NCBI GenBank assembly: GCA_039888615.1 | Contig: JBDQQS010000004.1 | Source: Flavimaribacter sp039888615 | GTDB lineage: Bacteria; Pseudomonadota; Alphaproteobacteria; Rhizobiales; Rhizobiaceae | Direction: 5' to 3' (one strand) | DNA: 64,000 nucleotides | Shown: piece after piece, positions 17,136 to 25,374 of the stretch | Layout: the number at the start of each line of letters is the position of its first letter | Position numbering within the stretch: the stretch's first letter is position 1 | The notes under the pieces: generated by a model | What the model saw: the letters and a program-made list of their open reading frames with translations, nothing else | Told to the model about the DNA's origin: nothing | Database searches by the model: none | Program-made: the position numbers and the translations under genes

Positions 17136-17456
17136 ATGAAGGTAGACGGATTTGACTGGGACCGGGACAACTGGCCCGTCTGCGCCAGGCACGGTTTGAC
17201 GAGAGCTGAAATTGAATCGGTTTTCGTCGGAGAATTGACGATATTTGACGATCCCGACGATCGGAACCGCGAACCGAGGTTCAAGGCGATCGGATACAGC
17301 ATATCCGGCCAGCCGGTCTTCGTGGTGTTCCGCATGAACCTTTTCGGAAGTCTTTCGCTTGTCCGGCCGATCAGCGCCCGCTATCTGCGCAGGAAGGAAG
17401 TCCGATACTATGAATGTGAGACGGACGGTGACGCGCCGACCCTTGCCTTCGCTTGA
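17136..17456 (+). CDS. brnT: BrnT family toxin
   Basis: This 106-residue protein has the BrnT (DUF497) pattern: FDWDRDN at the N-terminus (7-12 region), RHG (18-20), REPRFKAIG (45-53), RPISARYLRR (77-86) and YYE (91-93). BrnT is an RNase toxin of type II systems. The ATG at 17136 is chosen over a TTG one codon upstream. The antitoxin start lies inside its 3' end, the usual toxin-first order of brnTA. Confidence rests on the conserved spacing of these motifs. Confidence 0.82.
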   Translation: MKVDGFDWDRDNWPVCARHGLTRAEIESVFVGELTIFDDPDDRNREPRFKAIGYSISGQPVFVVFRMNLFGSLSLVRPISARYLRRKEVRYYECETDGDAPTLAFA

Positions 17457-17676
17457 ATCTGACGAGGACGCCCGGCGCTTCGTCGATCAGGAAGATCTCA
17501 CGCGATACGATCTTTCGCGACGCCGGACGATGAAACTCGCATTCGGCTCAAAGGCGGACTTGTCTGACTCAGGTCTGCCGGACAGCCCGTTCAGGGGTTC
17601 CGACGCAAATTCCGAAGGACGTGATCGCCCGTTTCGGCGCCGACTCCGTGAGGCCATCCAACGCGTTCTGAAATAG
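17410..17676 (+). CDS. brnA: BrnA-type antitoxin (CopG-like C-terminus)
   Basis: This 88-residue protein has the antitoxin N-terminal pattern SLESDEDARRFVDQEDLTRYDLS (positions 15-36), followed by MKLAF. The C-terminal 32 residues from LPDS align in length with CopG-type antitoxins: PF at 74-75 matches the family PYQ position and LREAIQRVL matches the final helix. The LP-to-PY region is strongly diverged. The gene overlaps brnT by 47 bases in another frame and would neutralise the toxin and repress the promoter. Confidence 0.72.
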   Translation: MNVRRTVTRRPLPSLESDEDARRFVDQEDLTRYDLSRRRTMKLAFGSKADLSDSGLPDSPFRGSDANSEGRDRPFRRRLREAIQRVLK

Positions 17677-17683
17677 TTGTCCA

Positions 17684-18070
17684 CTATGCTTGTTCTTCAA
17701 ACCATTTGACAATCTGCGGCATTGACCGCTCGAAGCCGCCGGGAATGAAGATATTGAACAGCGCTGCCTTTCTGTCGGATCGGTTGCGGAAATCGTGCAT
17801 GACGTTGGCTGGAACACGCACGAACGCGCCTTTTTCCAGTGCGCGCCAGGCGTCGCCAACGAGGATTTCCGGCGCTCCCTCGATGACGAGAAAAATTTCG
17901 TCGTTTTCGACATGGCTGTGTGGACCCACGCCTTCGAAACCTGGCTCCATCCACCATTCCGAAGCGCTGTACCGGCATCCGGTTTCCTCCTCGTCCGCTT
18001 TGAAAACGGCCGTCAGCTTGCCCATCGCATATTGTCGACCTTCATCGGCCGAGAGTATGATCGGCGTCAT
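17684..18070 (-). CDS. cupin domain-containing protein
   Basis: This 128-residue single-domain cupin has the metal motif GPHSHVENDEIFLVIEG and the second motif VPANVMHDFRNRSD. The ATG at 18070 forms an ATGA overlap with the upstream VOC gene, so the longer open frame is not used. Such small cupins may be enzymes or sugar/ligand binders; no substrate is evident. The gene ends 7 bases from the brnA stop, so its transcript runs antisense into brnTA. Confidence 0.82.
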   Translation of the reverse strand: MTPIILSADEGRQYAMGKLTAVFKADEEETGCRYSASEWWMEPGFEGVGPHSHVENDEIFLVIEGAPEILVGDAWRALEKGAFVRVPANVMHDFRNRSDRKAALFNIFIPGGFERSMPQIVKWFEEQA

Positions 18071-18519
18071 CGGCTCACCGTCTCGTTCCAGCGTTTCTGT
18101 GCCTCCTCGGCGCTGACGTCTTCGATCTTCGAAGCGATGAACCAACTGTAGCCGAAGGGATCCGCAACCAGGCCGGTGCGGTATCCAAAGAACTCGTCGC
18201 GAAGCGGACGCAGAACCGTCGCGCCGGCCGCCACCGCATGTTCGAGAAACGCCTCGGCGTCATCCACCTCCAGATGCATCTTGACCGGTGATCCGCCGAT
18301 GCTGTCAGGGCTGAGCGCGCCGAAATCCGGATATTCGTCGGCGAGCATCAGACACGTATCCCCGATTGTGATCTCGGCATGGCCGATACGACCGTCGACA
18401 GGATCGTTCAACCGGTAGGTTTCCACCGCCCCGAAGGCCTTCCGGTAGAAGGCGAGGGCGTCGTTGCAGTCCTTGACAACCATATAGGGGCAGACGCGTG
18501 TGGCTTTGACCGCTGGCAT
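18067..18519 (-). CDS. VOC family protein (PhnB/glyoxalase-like)
   Basis: This 150-residue protein shows vicinal-oxygen-chelate features: PYMVVKDCNDALAFYRKAFGA near the N-terminus, IGDTCLMLADE, VKMHLEVDDAEAF and VADPFGYSWFIASK. The ATG at 18519 is preferred because AAGGAG lies about 7 bases upstream. It is co-transcribed with the cupin and diverges from the TetR gene across a 49-base gap, so the regulator probably controls this pair. No specific activity can be assigned. Confidence 0.83.
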   Translation of the reverse strand: MPAVKATRVCPYMVVKDCNDALAFYRKAFGAVETYRLNDPVDGRIGHAEITIGDTCLMLADEYPDFGALSPDSIGGSPVKMHLEVDDAEAFLEHAVAAGATVLRPLRDEFFGYRTGLVADPFGYSWFIASKIEDVSAEEAQKRWNETVSR

Positions 18520-18546
18520 TGGCGCTCTCCTTGACAATTCCTAGTA

Positions 18547-18562
18547 TTACGTTACGTTACGT
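18547..18562. promoter_or_regulatory. triple TTACG repeat, candidate TetR operator
   Basis: Three tandem copies of TTACG (18547-18561) create overlapping ACGTTACGT odd palindromes in the 49-base gap between the divergent VOC and TetR genes. This is a typical place and size for a TetR-family operator; a TTGACA-like -35 lies at 18531-18536. Confidence 0.5.
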
Positions 18563-18568
18563 TTCATA

Positions 18569-19189
18569 ATGAGTCAAGACAGTGAGCATCGCAAGAGAAA
18601 ACCCGGACGACCGCGCGACGAGGGTGCGCGGAAGGCGATTCTCGACGCGGCTTATCGCATGCTGATGGAGCGTGGACTCGGCCGACTTACAGTCGAGGCG
18701 GTTGCAGGCGAGGCCGGCGTGGGCAAACCCACCATCTATCGCTACTGGGCGAACGCCCAGGAACTGGCCATGGCGGCGCTGATTTCACGCACCAGTTTTC
18801 GGGGTTCCGATCCGGACGAGGCCGTTTCCGTCGATACGGCGCTGAAGGCGCACATGGCGGATGTCGTGGCTGTTTTCTCGACTGCGCGCGGACGCCAGAT
18901 CGTGTCGACCATGGCCTCGGCCGACACGGAAAGCGAATTGTCGAAAGCCTTCCGGGGACAGATTATCGAGGGCAGCCGCGCCATCGGTCGGGAGATCCTT
19001 ACAGCGGCCGAAAATCGCGGAGAAATTCATCTCGGCGAGAGCGTAGAACAGGTGCTTGATTTCCTGTATGCGCCGGTGTTCTACCGACTGCTGACCGGCA
19101 AACCGATTGACCGTGGCTATACGGATCGAACGGTCGAGCTCATCGACCGTTTGCTGTCGGGTTGCAGCTGCGGCTCCTCCATGAAATAA
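18569..19189 (+). CDS. TetR/AcrR family transcriptional regulator
   Basis: This 206-residue protein has a basic N-terminal tail (RKRKPGRPRD) and the TetR helix-turn-helix (AILDAAYRMLMERG through VGKPTIYRYWANAQEL). The C-terminal ligand domain is generic. It is transcribed away from the VOC/cupin genes and followed by the BenE-type transporter, which makes both candidate targets. The start is almost leaderless relative to the operator repeats. Confidence 0.88.
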   Translation: MSQDSEHRKRKPGRPRDEGARKAILDAAYRMLMERGLGRLTVEAVAGEAGVGKPTIYRYWANAQELAMAALISRTSFRGSDPDEAVSVDTALKAHMADVVAVFSTARGRQIVSTMASADTESELSKAFRGQIIEGSRAIGREILTAAENRGEIHLGESVEQVLDFLYAPVFYRLLTGKPIDRGYTDRTVELIDRLLSGCSCGSSMK

Positions 19190-19227
19190 GCTTCTTGCCT
19201 GTACTGTAGTCTTTCCTGAGGCGTCCC

Positions 19228-20454
19228 ATGCGGCTCGAACGCCCACCCTTCCTGACACTTGATCTTCCTGGTCTGCTCGCTGGCGTTCGCGGGGGAAATA
19301 TCGTCAATGCGGTAGTTGCATTTCTTTTCGCCGCTTCCGCGCCGGTGGCGATTATTCTGACGGCGGGAGCCGTCGGCGGCCTCGCCGAAGCCGATATCGC
19401 CTCCTGGATTTTCGGATGTTTTTTTATCAACGGGCTGATCTCGCTGGCCTTTTGCCTCGTCTATCGTCAGCCGCTTGTATTTTTCTGGACCATTCCAGGC
19501 ACTGTTCTGGTCGGCCAGGCGCTTGAGCATCTCGAATTTGCGCAAGCAATCGGCGCCTACTATGTCACCGGCGTACTCATGCTGGTTCTCGGCCTGAGCG
19601 GCTGGATGCGCAAATGCATGGCTCTTCTGCCCATGCCGATCGTAATGGCGATGGTCGCCGGGGTGTTCCTCCAGTTCGGCCTCAATCTCATTTTTGCGAT
19701 CCGCGACGGGTTCATTATTGCTGCGCCCATGACGGCGGCCTTTTTCCTGCTCTCGGCCGTCCGGCCTCTCGGAAGGGTCATGCCGCCTTTGATTGGCGCG
19801 CTCATAACAGGAGTAATCGCCATTGCCCTGTCGGGCGCGTTTAATTTGGGTGAATCGGCGGCGCCCATCCTGGCGGGCCCCAATCTTTACCGACCGGAAT
19901 TTTCCTGGGGCGCTATTGTCGAACTCACATTGCCGCTCGCCATAACCGTACTGGCGGCCCAGAATGCACAAGGCTTCGCCGTACTCGAGCAATCGGGGCA
20001 CAATCCGCCCATCAACATGGTCACGGCGGCGTGCGGCTTTGGCTCCCTGATCGCGGCGACTGTCGGCTCTGTTTCGACCTGCCTGACAGGACCTGTCAAC
20101 GCCATCCTCGCCAGCGGTGCAGACAAGGACAAGCACTACGTGGCCGGCGTCATGGTGGCGCTGCTGGCGCTGTTTTTCGGTGTATTCGCACCGGTCTTCA
20201 CGCGCTTCATGCTGGCGACGCCCGTAGCCTTCCTCGCCGCGCTTGCGGGGCTCGCGCTCTTACGCATCCTCGAGAGAGCTTTCATTGTCTCCTTCAAGGG
20301 CGCCTTTTCCCATGGCGCCACGGTCGCCTTTCTTGTCACGGTCGCCAATGTCCCGATCCTCTCGATCGGCGCTCCCTTTTGGGGCTTGCTGATCGGATTC
20401 GCCGTGTCCTTTGTGCTTGAAAGACAGGATTTCGAGCAGCTTTCCGCGGATTAG
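19228..20454 (+). CDS. BenE family benzoate/H+ symporter-like transporter
   Basis: This 408-residue protein has about 12 hydrophobic segments and BenE hallmarks: an N-terminal AGVRGGNIVNAVVAFLFAAS-like region, PLVFFWTIPGT, and LAAQNAQGFAVLEQSGHNPP in the middle. BenE carriers import benzoate or related aromatic acids with protons. It lies 38 bases behind the TetR gene. With the nearby aryl-CoA operon this suggests a second entry route for aromatic acids, but the substrate is not proven. Confidence 0.85.
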   Translation: MRLERPPFLTLDLPGLLAGVRGGNIVNAVVAFLFAASAPVAIILTAGAVGGLAEADIASWIFGCFFINGLISLAFCLVYRQPLVFFWTIPGTVLVGQALEHLEFAQAIGAYYVTGVLMLVLGLSGWMRKCMALLPMPIVMAMVAGVFLQFGLNLIFAIRDGFIIAAPMTAAFFLLSAVRPLGRVMPPLIGALITGVIAIALSGAFNLGESAAPILAGPNLYRPEFSWGAIVELTLPLAITVLAAQNAQGFAVLEQSGHNPPINMVTAACGFGSLIAATVGSVSTCLTGPVNAILASGADKDKHYVAGVMVALLALFFGVFAPVFTRFMLATPVAFLAALAGLALLRILERAFIVSFKGAFSHGATVAFLVTVANVPILSIGAPFWGLLIGFAVSFVLERQDFEQLSAD

Positions 20455-20553
20455 GAAAGCCGCGGTGCAATCAGGTCCACGAAACGATTGCGAACAGGGG
20501 CCTACTATCCGAGGTCCGGAATGCGGACAAGGCTGCGCCGGCCTCTTGCTTGT

Positions 20554-20736
20554 CTATTTTGTCGAGGCTTTCAGGTAGCCGCCGACGGCCCCACCTATCA
20601 GACCCGCAATTGGCAGCCACGCCATCACACTGTACCCCTCGCCGCCACCGATGAACCGAACAAGATATGCTCCAATAACGCCGCCAACCAGGCCTATCAA
20701 TCCATTCTTGATTGTTGCTTCGACTTTCGGAGACAT
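20554..20736 (-). CDS. small glycine-rich membrane protein
   Basis: This 60-residue protein has two hydrophobic Gly-rich segments (about 13-28 and 38-54) separated by a short loop with FIGGGEGY. It resembles GlsB/YeaQ-type small membrane proteins in layout, but the match is not firm. An AGAGGAAG Shine-Dalgarno sequence lies just upstream of the ATG, which supports it as real. No function is assigned. Confidence 0.6.
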   Translation of the reverse strand: MSPKVEATIKNGLIGLVGGVIGAYLVRFIGGGEGYSVMAWLPIAGLIGGAVGGYLKASTK

Positions 20737-20851
20737 CGAGCTTCCTCTCTACGGGTTGCATAGGACAATGTAGCATATATCAGTTCCCGGGCGACATTCG
20801 ACGCATGACGACGAATTGGAATGATGGGCTGGAAGCCGTCGTATGAGTTGC

Positions 20852-20871
20852 GCCCGGCAAAAGTTCCGGGC
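20852..20871 (-). terminator. hairpin after the FG-GAP/ASPIC gene
   Basis: A six-base stem (GCCCGG / CCGGGC) with an 8-base loop lies 2 bases past the stop of the minus-strand gene. There is no clear T-run, so termination may be weak or Rho-dependent. Confidence 0.35.
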
Positions 20872-20873
20872 TG

Positions 20874-22517
20874 CTACGGATACCAGTACTGCGCGGCGTC
20901 GTCGCCCTTGCGGATCACCACGAAATTGTTGGCGAAGACCCGGTAGGAGGGGCTCCATTCGCCGTCCGGCCACTGGATGCGGATATTGGCGCGTTCCGCA
21001 ACGCCAGTCCCGACATGGATGAAGCCCGAATGGCCGGAGGCGTGGCCGCCCCCGACCTGAACCTTGCGCACCCGCGTTTCGTTGCCTGACTTGACAAGGA
21101 TCGTCGCGCCCACCGCATGGCGGTTCGCGCCTTTCTGCTGCAGTTCGATCTCCAGCCAGTTGCCCATCGGTCGTGCGCTGTCGTCGGCGCGGCCGCCAAG
21201 GTTGCGAAACAGGCTCGCCGGACCGCCGCGATTGACGACGAGCAGGTCCAGCATGCCGTCCATGTTGAAATCCGTCACGACTGCGCCCCGTCCGCGCCGG
21301 TCGAGATCGACGCCCGCCCGGTGGCCGACCTCGACGAAGGATCCGTCGAACTGGCCGAGCAGCAAATTGTCGGGATCATAGGCGGCGAACTCCGGCATCC
21401 GTTCGACATTGCCTTTTGCGATGAACAGGTCGAGCCGTCCGTCATTGTTGAAATCGGCGAATTCCGAATGCCAGCCCGTTGATGGTTTGAGGTCGTCGCC
21501 TGTGTAAGGCCGATGGGCTGTCGCACCGCGCTCGAAGGCGATGTCGCGGTAGACGGGGCGGCCTTCATCGGCCTCCAGATCTAGCGTCTGCAGCTTGGTG
21601 TCACCCATGGAGGTCAGCGCATATTCCGGAAAGCCGTCGGCGTTTATGTCGCCCTCCGCGATGCCCATGCCCCAGATGGTCATGCGCCGCCAGCCGTCGG
21701 AGCGGCGGTAGAGACGGGGCGGCTTGCCGGCGTCTATGCGCCACATCTGCTCCTCGCCGCCGTCGCGATAATATTGCCGGTCGTTGCTCACGCGCAGATC
21801 CGGATGGCCGCTGTGGTCCCAGTCGGTGAAGAGCATGGATAGCGCACAGTGGCCCGGCGTTAGCGCCTCAGGCGCGCCGTAGTCGGGTTTGTCCAAATTC
21901 TGCGGCCGCATCAACTGGTTATCGTGGCAGGTGCCCCAGGGTGATCCGGGCGCCGACCGGTCGACATAATTGCCGATCGCGAGCGTCGGAAAGGTTTGCC
22001 CTTCTTCGAAGGTCGCTGCGAAGGCGGTCGACCAGGCGCGACCGCCGTCGAAGGCGAATTCGCGGCTGGCGTTGGTGAAGCTGCAGTCCGCTCCGCCCTT
22101 GAGAATAATGTTGCGACCGACCTTCAGGACGATGACGTCGCGATAGCCGTCATTGTCGATATCGATGGGGTAGAGGCCGGCGACCTTTTCGAGATCGGAC
22201 GCTTTGACGTCGATTGCGCGCTTTTCAAATCTCAGGTCGCCGCCGGCCTCGCTGCGATTGACGAAAAGCTGCGTCTCGCTTGCGCCGCCGGCAAGCATGA
22301 GATCGGGAAACCGGTCGCCGTTGCAGTCAAACGAGGCCGCGCCGCCGCCGACGAAGAACTCCCAGGGACCCAGATACTGGTGATCAATTCCGGCGCTAGC
22401 TGCGACTTCGTGCATGGCAGGAATATCCATCGCCAGATCGTCGGCAGTCACGTCCTGCGCGCCGGCCGCAATGGCGGAAGAGATAATGCCGGAAACGATG
22501 ACGAGGAGACGTCTCAT
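20874..22517 (-). CDS. CRTAC1-like FG-GAP/VCBS repeat protein with ASPIC/UnbV domain
   Basis: This 547-residue exported protein has an N-terminal signal peptide (MRRLLVIVSGIISSAIAAGA). It contains several calcium-type FG-GAP motifs (DCNGDRFPDLML, DIDNDGYRDVIVL, GDINADGFPEYAL, DFNNDGRLDLFIA, DFNMDGMLDLLVV). The C-terminus (about 450-535) matches the ASPIC/UnbV module, with VGGGHASGHSG and IQWPDGEW. Such proteins form beta-propellers outside the cytoplasm. Its start overlaps the di-haem cytochrome gene by 4 bases, so the two are probably made together and act together. The biochemical role is unknown. Confidence 0.82.
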   Translation of the reverse strand: MRRLLVIVSGIISSAIAAGAQDVTADDLAMDIPAMHEVAASAGIDHQYLGPWEFFVGGGAASFDCNGDRFPDLMLAGGASETQLFVNRSEAGGDLRFEKRAIDVKASDLEKVAGLYPIDIDNDGYRDVIVLKVGRNIILKGGADCSFTNASREFAFDGGRAWSTAFAATFEEGQTFPTLAIGNYVDRSAPGSPWGTCHDNQLMRPQNLDKPDYGAPEALTPGHCALSMLFTDWDHSGHPDLRVSNDRQYYRDGGEEQMWRIDAGKPPRLYRRSDGWRRMTIWGMGIAEGDINADGFPEYALTSMGDTKLQTLDLEADEGRPVYRDIAFERGATAHRPYTGDDLKPSTGWHSEFADFNNDGRLDLFIAKGNVERMPEFAAYDPDNLLLGQFDGSFVEVGHRAGVDLDRRGRGAVVTDFNMDGMLDLLVVNRGGPASLFRNLGGRADDSARPMGNWLEIELQQKGANRHAVGATILVKSGNETRVRKVQVGGGHASGHSGFIHVGTGVAERANIRIQWPDGEWSPSYRVFANNFVVIRKGDDAAQYWYP

Positions 22518-23932
22518 TCAGGTATCTCCATCGTCTTGAGAAAGGCGATCAGCGCCCGGCGATCGTCTTCATCGGCGCTTGCATAGCGGTCGCGGCTTTC
22601 CCTTGCGTCGCCGCCATGGGCGAGGATCACCTCGTTAAGCGTCGTCAGGTCGCCGCGATGGCCATAAGGCGCGGTGGAGGCGATGCCCCACAATTCGCTG
22701 GTCATGAAGATGTCGCGTTCGACGAAGCGCTGGGCGAGCAGTTCATTGCCCAGCACAGCGATCTGCCGGTCGGCGATCTTGTGGCGCTTGAGATCGCCAA
22801 AAAGCGGCACGAGCACACGACCCTGGTCATCCTTCGGCAGGGATTTCGCCCAGTCGAGCAGGGCAAGATCGTACACCGCGCCTTCGCCTCCCTCGCCGAG
22901 CCGCAGCGTGCCGGCTGCGTCGAGCGGGCCAGGATCGGAAAAGACGAGGCTTTCCAGCGGCAGCGCAGGCCGGTGACAGTCGGCGCATCCGAAATCGTCA
23001 AACCGCGCGCGGCCTTCACCCGCAAGCGACCGCCATTGTGAATTTTCGGGCGCGCGCGTCATCGGCGGTGGACGGCTCGCCTGCCAGGCGACGAGAGCCG
23101 AAACGTCGCCGACCGTGATTTCGCGATCGTGGCCGTCCCCGTCGAAATCGGCTTCGCCGGTCCAGCGCGCGCCAAAGCGCTCATCGGCCTGCATGCCGTG
23201 GTGGTCGTTCAGCGCGTTGATCGTGAATTGACGCAGCGACGTCATCACGCCTTTCTGGCTGAACGGACGGATCACCAGATCCGTATCGATCCCGTCAAGG
23301 CCGGTCAGGTCGACGATGCCGTCCGGATGGATCGTCAAAGCGCCGAAATCCACGCCTTTGGAGTTGAGACGCACGATGTGTTCGACGCCGCCTGATTTCG
23401 CCCTGCGGATGGCCTGGTTTCGCTGGTCTTGCAGATCGGCGCTCATTTCGCGGGCCAGCAATTCCACAAGCCCCGCGCCCATCAGATGGTTGGTGTTGCG
23501 CTCGTTGGAGAATTGCGGATCGACGGAATCGAAATCGGCGTTGCCGAAGCCTTCCGAGACGAACACGTTGACTGAAAAATCGCCCGCGCCGCCGACGACA
23601 GGGTCGTTATGGCAGGAGGAGCAGGCGTTCGCGTCCATGCCCTGCATGCGCTGAAAGGCCTGTTCAACGGGACGCTTGCGCTTGGTGGGGATGATCGCTT
23701 GCGTTGCCAGCGGCCGCCCGGCGCCGTCGCCGGTGGTGTACTTGGCGACAAAAAGCGCCTCGCCGGCTTCAATCAACTCCCCAAGGCGAGTCGCGTCCAG
23801 TGTTCCAGTATAGTCGCGCTGATCGATATTCCGTGAAACCGCGTTTTCAGACCACGGGTCGGCCGCGCCCGCGACGCCGGCGACTGCGATTGCTGCGACA
23901 CAAGACAGGGCAAGGAAGCGATTATACCGCAT
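22514..23932 (-). CDS. di-haem oxidoreductase family cytochrome c (DUF1111-like)
   Basis: Starting at the ATG at 23932 the protein has 472 residues with a signal peptide (MRYNRFLALSCVAAIAVAG). It carries two haem c sites, C104-S-S-C107-H108 and C316-A-D-C319-H320. A DFDGDGHDREITVGDV loop looks like a calcium site. The C-terminal SELWGIASTAPYGHRG and ILAHGGDA are typical of the di-haem oxidoreductase family. It overlaps the upstream ROK gene by 11 bases and the downstream CRTAC1-like gene by 4. A periplasmic redox role is inferred; the substrate is unknown. Confidence 0.83.
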   Translation of the reverse strand: MRYNRFLALSCVAAIAVAGVAGAADPWSENAVSRNIDQRDYTGTLDATRLGELIEAGEALFVAKYTTGDGAGRPLATQAIIPTKRKRPVEQAFQRMQGMDANACSSCHNDPVVGGAGDFSVNVFVSEGFGNADFDSVDPQFSNERNTNHLMGAGLVELLAREMSADLQDQRNQAIRRAKSGGVEHIVRLNSKGVDFGALTIHPDGIVDLTGLDGIDTDLVIRPFSQKGVMTSLRQFTINALNDHHGMQADERFGARWTGEADFDGDGHDREITVGDVSALVAWQASRPPPMTRAPENSQWRSLAGEGRARFDDFGCADCHRPALPLESLVFSDPGPLDAAGTLRLGEGGEGAVYDLALLDWAKSLPKDDQGRVLVPLFGDLKRHKIADRQIAVLGNELLAQRFVERDIFMTSELWGIASTAPYGHRGDLTTLNEVILAHGGDARESRDRYASADEDDRRALIAFLKTMEIPE

Positions 23933-25163
23933 CGGTGAAGACCTTCTGGTGCGGCGCCGTTGACCGGGCGATTTCCTCATCGAGTTCCAGCAGGGCCGTG
24001 ATCGTGCAGCCTTCCATGATCAGTGGTTTCTCGTCGGGAAAGCAGGAAATTTCGATTCCGGACCCTGAAACATACGGATTGATGTCGCCGATGGCCCGGC
24101 GCAGCGGACCTTCGATGAAGCCATAGGCGCGGGTGCCGTGGCCGACGAGCGCGACGGGAAAGGGATCGACGAGGGCAAACATGTTGGCCAGTCCCGTTCC
24201 CAGCGCTTCGCCCGCTTCCGCGAATGCGGCGATCGAATCCGCATCGCCGTTCTTCGCAGCCTCCATGATCTCGGACATCTCGGCCTGCGCGATATCATTG
24301 CGCGGGGCCGATTCCGAACCGGCGTTGGTGGCTCTGCGGTAAATCGCGTAATCGCCTGCATAGGCCTCGATGCAGCCGGAACGTCCGCATCGGCACAGCG
24401 CGCCGTGCGGCATGTGCGACAAATGCCCGAACTCCGTTGCGGACGAGCGAATGCCAGTCAACAACTCGCCGTTCAGCATCAGGCCCATGCCTATGCCGTG
24501 GGAGAGCAGAACCGCAGCGAAATTGTCTGCAAACCGCTCGGGGTCGCGCCAGTGCAGCGCAAGCGCAATCATGCAGCAATCATTGGACACTCTCGCCGGA
24601 ACCGCGAAGGCGTCTTCAAGCGCCTCCTTCATGCCGATATTGCGGTAGCGCGTGATGGGAGACCACAACATCGCCGTGCCCTCGACATCGGTGATGCCCT
24701 GAACGCCAAGTTCAATGCGCTCCAGTTGTCCGGCGCCGGGGGGAAGGGTGGTCAAGGCGTCGGAAATGGTCTCGATCAGCATCCGGGGAAATTCTTCAGG
24801 CCCGGCTTCCCGCGCCCTGAACGGGCGGTCGATTTCTGCAATCGTTTTTCCGGTGTAGTCGCAGACCGTCACCGCAATCCGGTCGAGTTGCTGTACGGCC
24901 GAAGCAACGAGCGCCGCGTTCGGGTTCAAGGACAGTCGAACCTGTGGGCGCCCGCGGCGAAGCGCGCCGTCTTCTGTGCCCTGGAGGCTGACGATCACCG
25001 CCTCGTCGAGCAGCTCCGAAGTGATGGCTGAAACGGTCGACGCGCTCAGTCCGGTTTCCTGACTGATATGTTTACGAGAGACGTTCGCATGACGTCTGAG
25101 CACGGTCAGAATCCGCCTGCGATTGCGCTTTCGAACGTCGTCCGATCGTCCAAAATCGACCAC
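23922..25163 (-). CDS. xylR: ROK family transcriptional regulator (XylR-like)
   Basis: This 413-residue repressor has an N-terminal winged helix (RRILTVLRRHANVSRKHISQ, then GLSASTVSAI). The ROK sugar-binding domain carries the zinc motif CRCGRSGCIEAYAG preceded by GHLSHMPHG. It is divergent from xylF, with palindromes between them, so it is the likely xylose-responsive repressor of xylFHGBA. The name rests on context. It is also the first gene of a minus-strand unit with the di-haem cytochrome and CRTAC1-like genes. Confidence 0.85.
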   Translation of the reverse strand: MVDFGRSDDVRKRNRRRILTVLRRHANVSRKHISQETGLSASTVSAITSELLDEAVIVSLQGTEDGALRRGRPQVRLSLNPNAALVASAVQQLDRIAVTVCDYTGKTIAEIDRPFRAREAGPEEFPRMLIETISDALTTLPPGAGQLERIELGVQGITDVEGTAMLWSPITRYRNIGMKEALEDAFAVPARVSNDCCMIALALHWRDPERFADNFAAVLLSHGIGMGLMLNGELLTGIRSSATEFGHLSHMPHGALCRCGRSGCIEAYAGDYAIYRRATNAGSESAPRNDIAQAEMSEIMEAAKNGDADSIAAFAEAGEALGTGLANMFALVDPFPVALVGHGTRAYGFIEGPLRRAIGDINPYVSGSGIEISCFPDEKPLIMEGCTITALLELDEEIARSTAPHQKVFTDAV

Positions 25164-25197
25164 TGTCCACCAGTCCTCCCACCGCCGGCCAAATTAT

Positions 25198-25229
25198 GTT
25201 GCAGTGCGATAAAAATGCTTCATTGCAAC
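25198..25229. promoter_or_regulatory. inverted repeat, candidate XylR operator
   Basis: The arms GTTGCAGTG (25198-25206) and CATTGCAAC (25221-25229) form an 8-of-9 inverted repeat with a 14-base spacer. They lie between the divergent ROK regulator and xylF genes, upstream of the candidate xylF promoter. Confidence 0.5.
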
Positions 25230-25254
25230 AACTTAGCGCAGTTGATTTTAGATG

Positions 25255-25283
25255 TTGACACAGCTTTTCTAATAAGTCACTAT
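25255..25283 (+). promoter_or_regulatory. candidate xylF promoter
   Basis: A consensus TTGACA (25255-25260) is followed after 17 bases by CACTAT (25278-25283), a weak -10. The AT-rich context and position 92 bases before the xylF start make this the best sigma-70-like promoter for the xylose operon. Confidence 0.45.
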
Positions 25284-25312
25284 TTTTTTCGAGCCTCGAA
25301 TTAAATGGCTCA

Positions 25313-25326
25313 TCAGCATGTGCTGA
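25313..25326. promoter_or_regulatory. TCAGCA-TG-TGCTGA palindrome downstream of xylF promoter
   Basis: A 14-base inverted repeat with 6-base perfect arms lies in the xylF leader, just after the candidate start of transcription. This is a position where a bound repressor would block elongation or initiation. A second ROK-regulator site is inferred. Confidence 0.4.
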
Positions 25327-25374
25327 CATTGCTCCGCTTGTCGGGCGATGCCTACTCATCGGGAGGTTACAGTT

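Noticed and set aside
17560..17676. possible frameshift in the brnA 3' half
   Set aside because: Another frame shows a DUF4415-like PKDVIARF string, but the annotated frame keeps the exact 32-residue spacing of CopG antitoxins from LP to the end with matching PF and LREAI positions.
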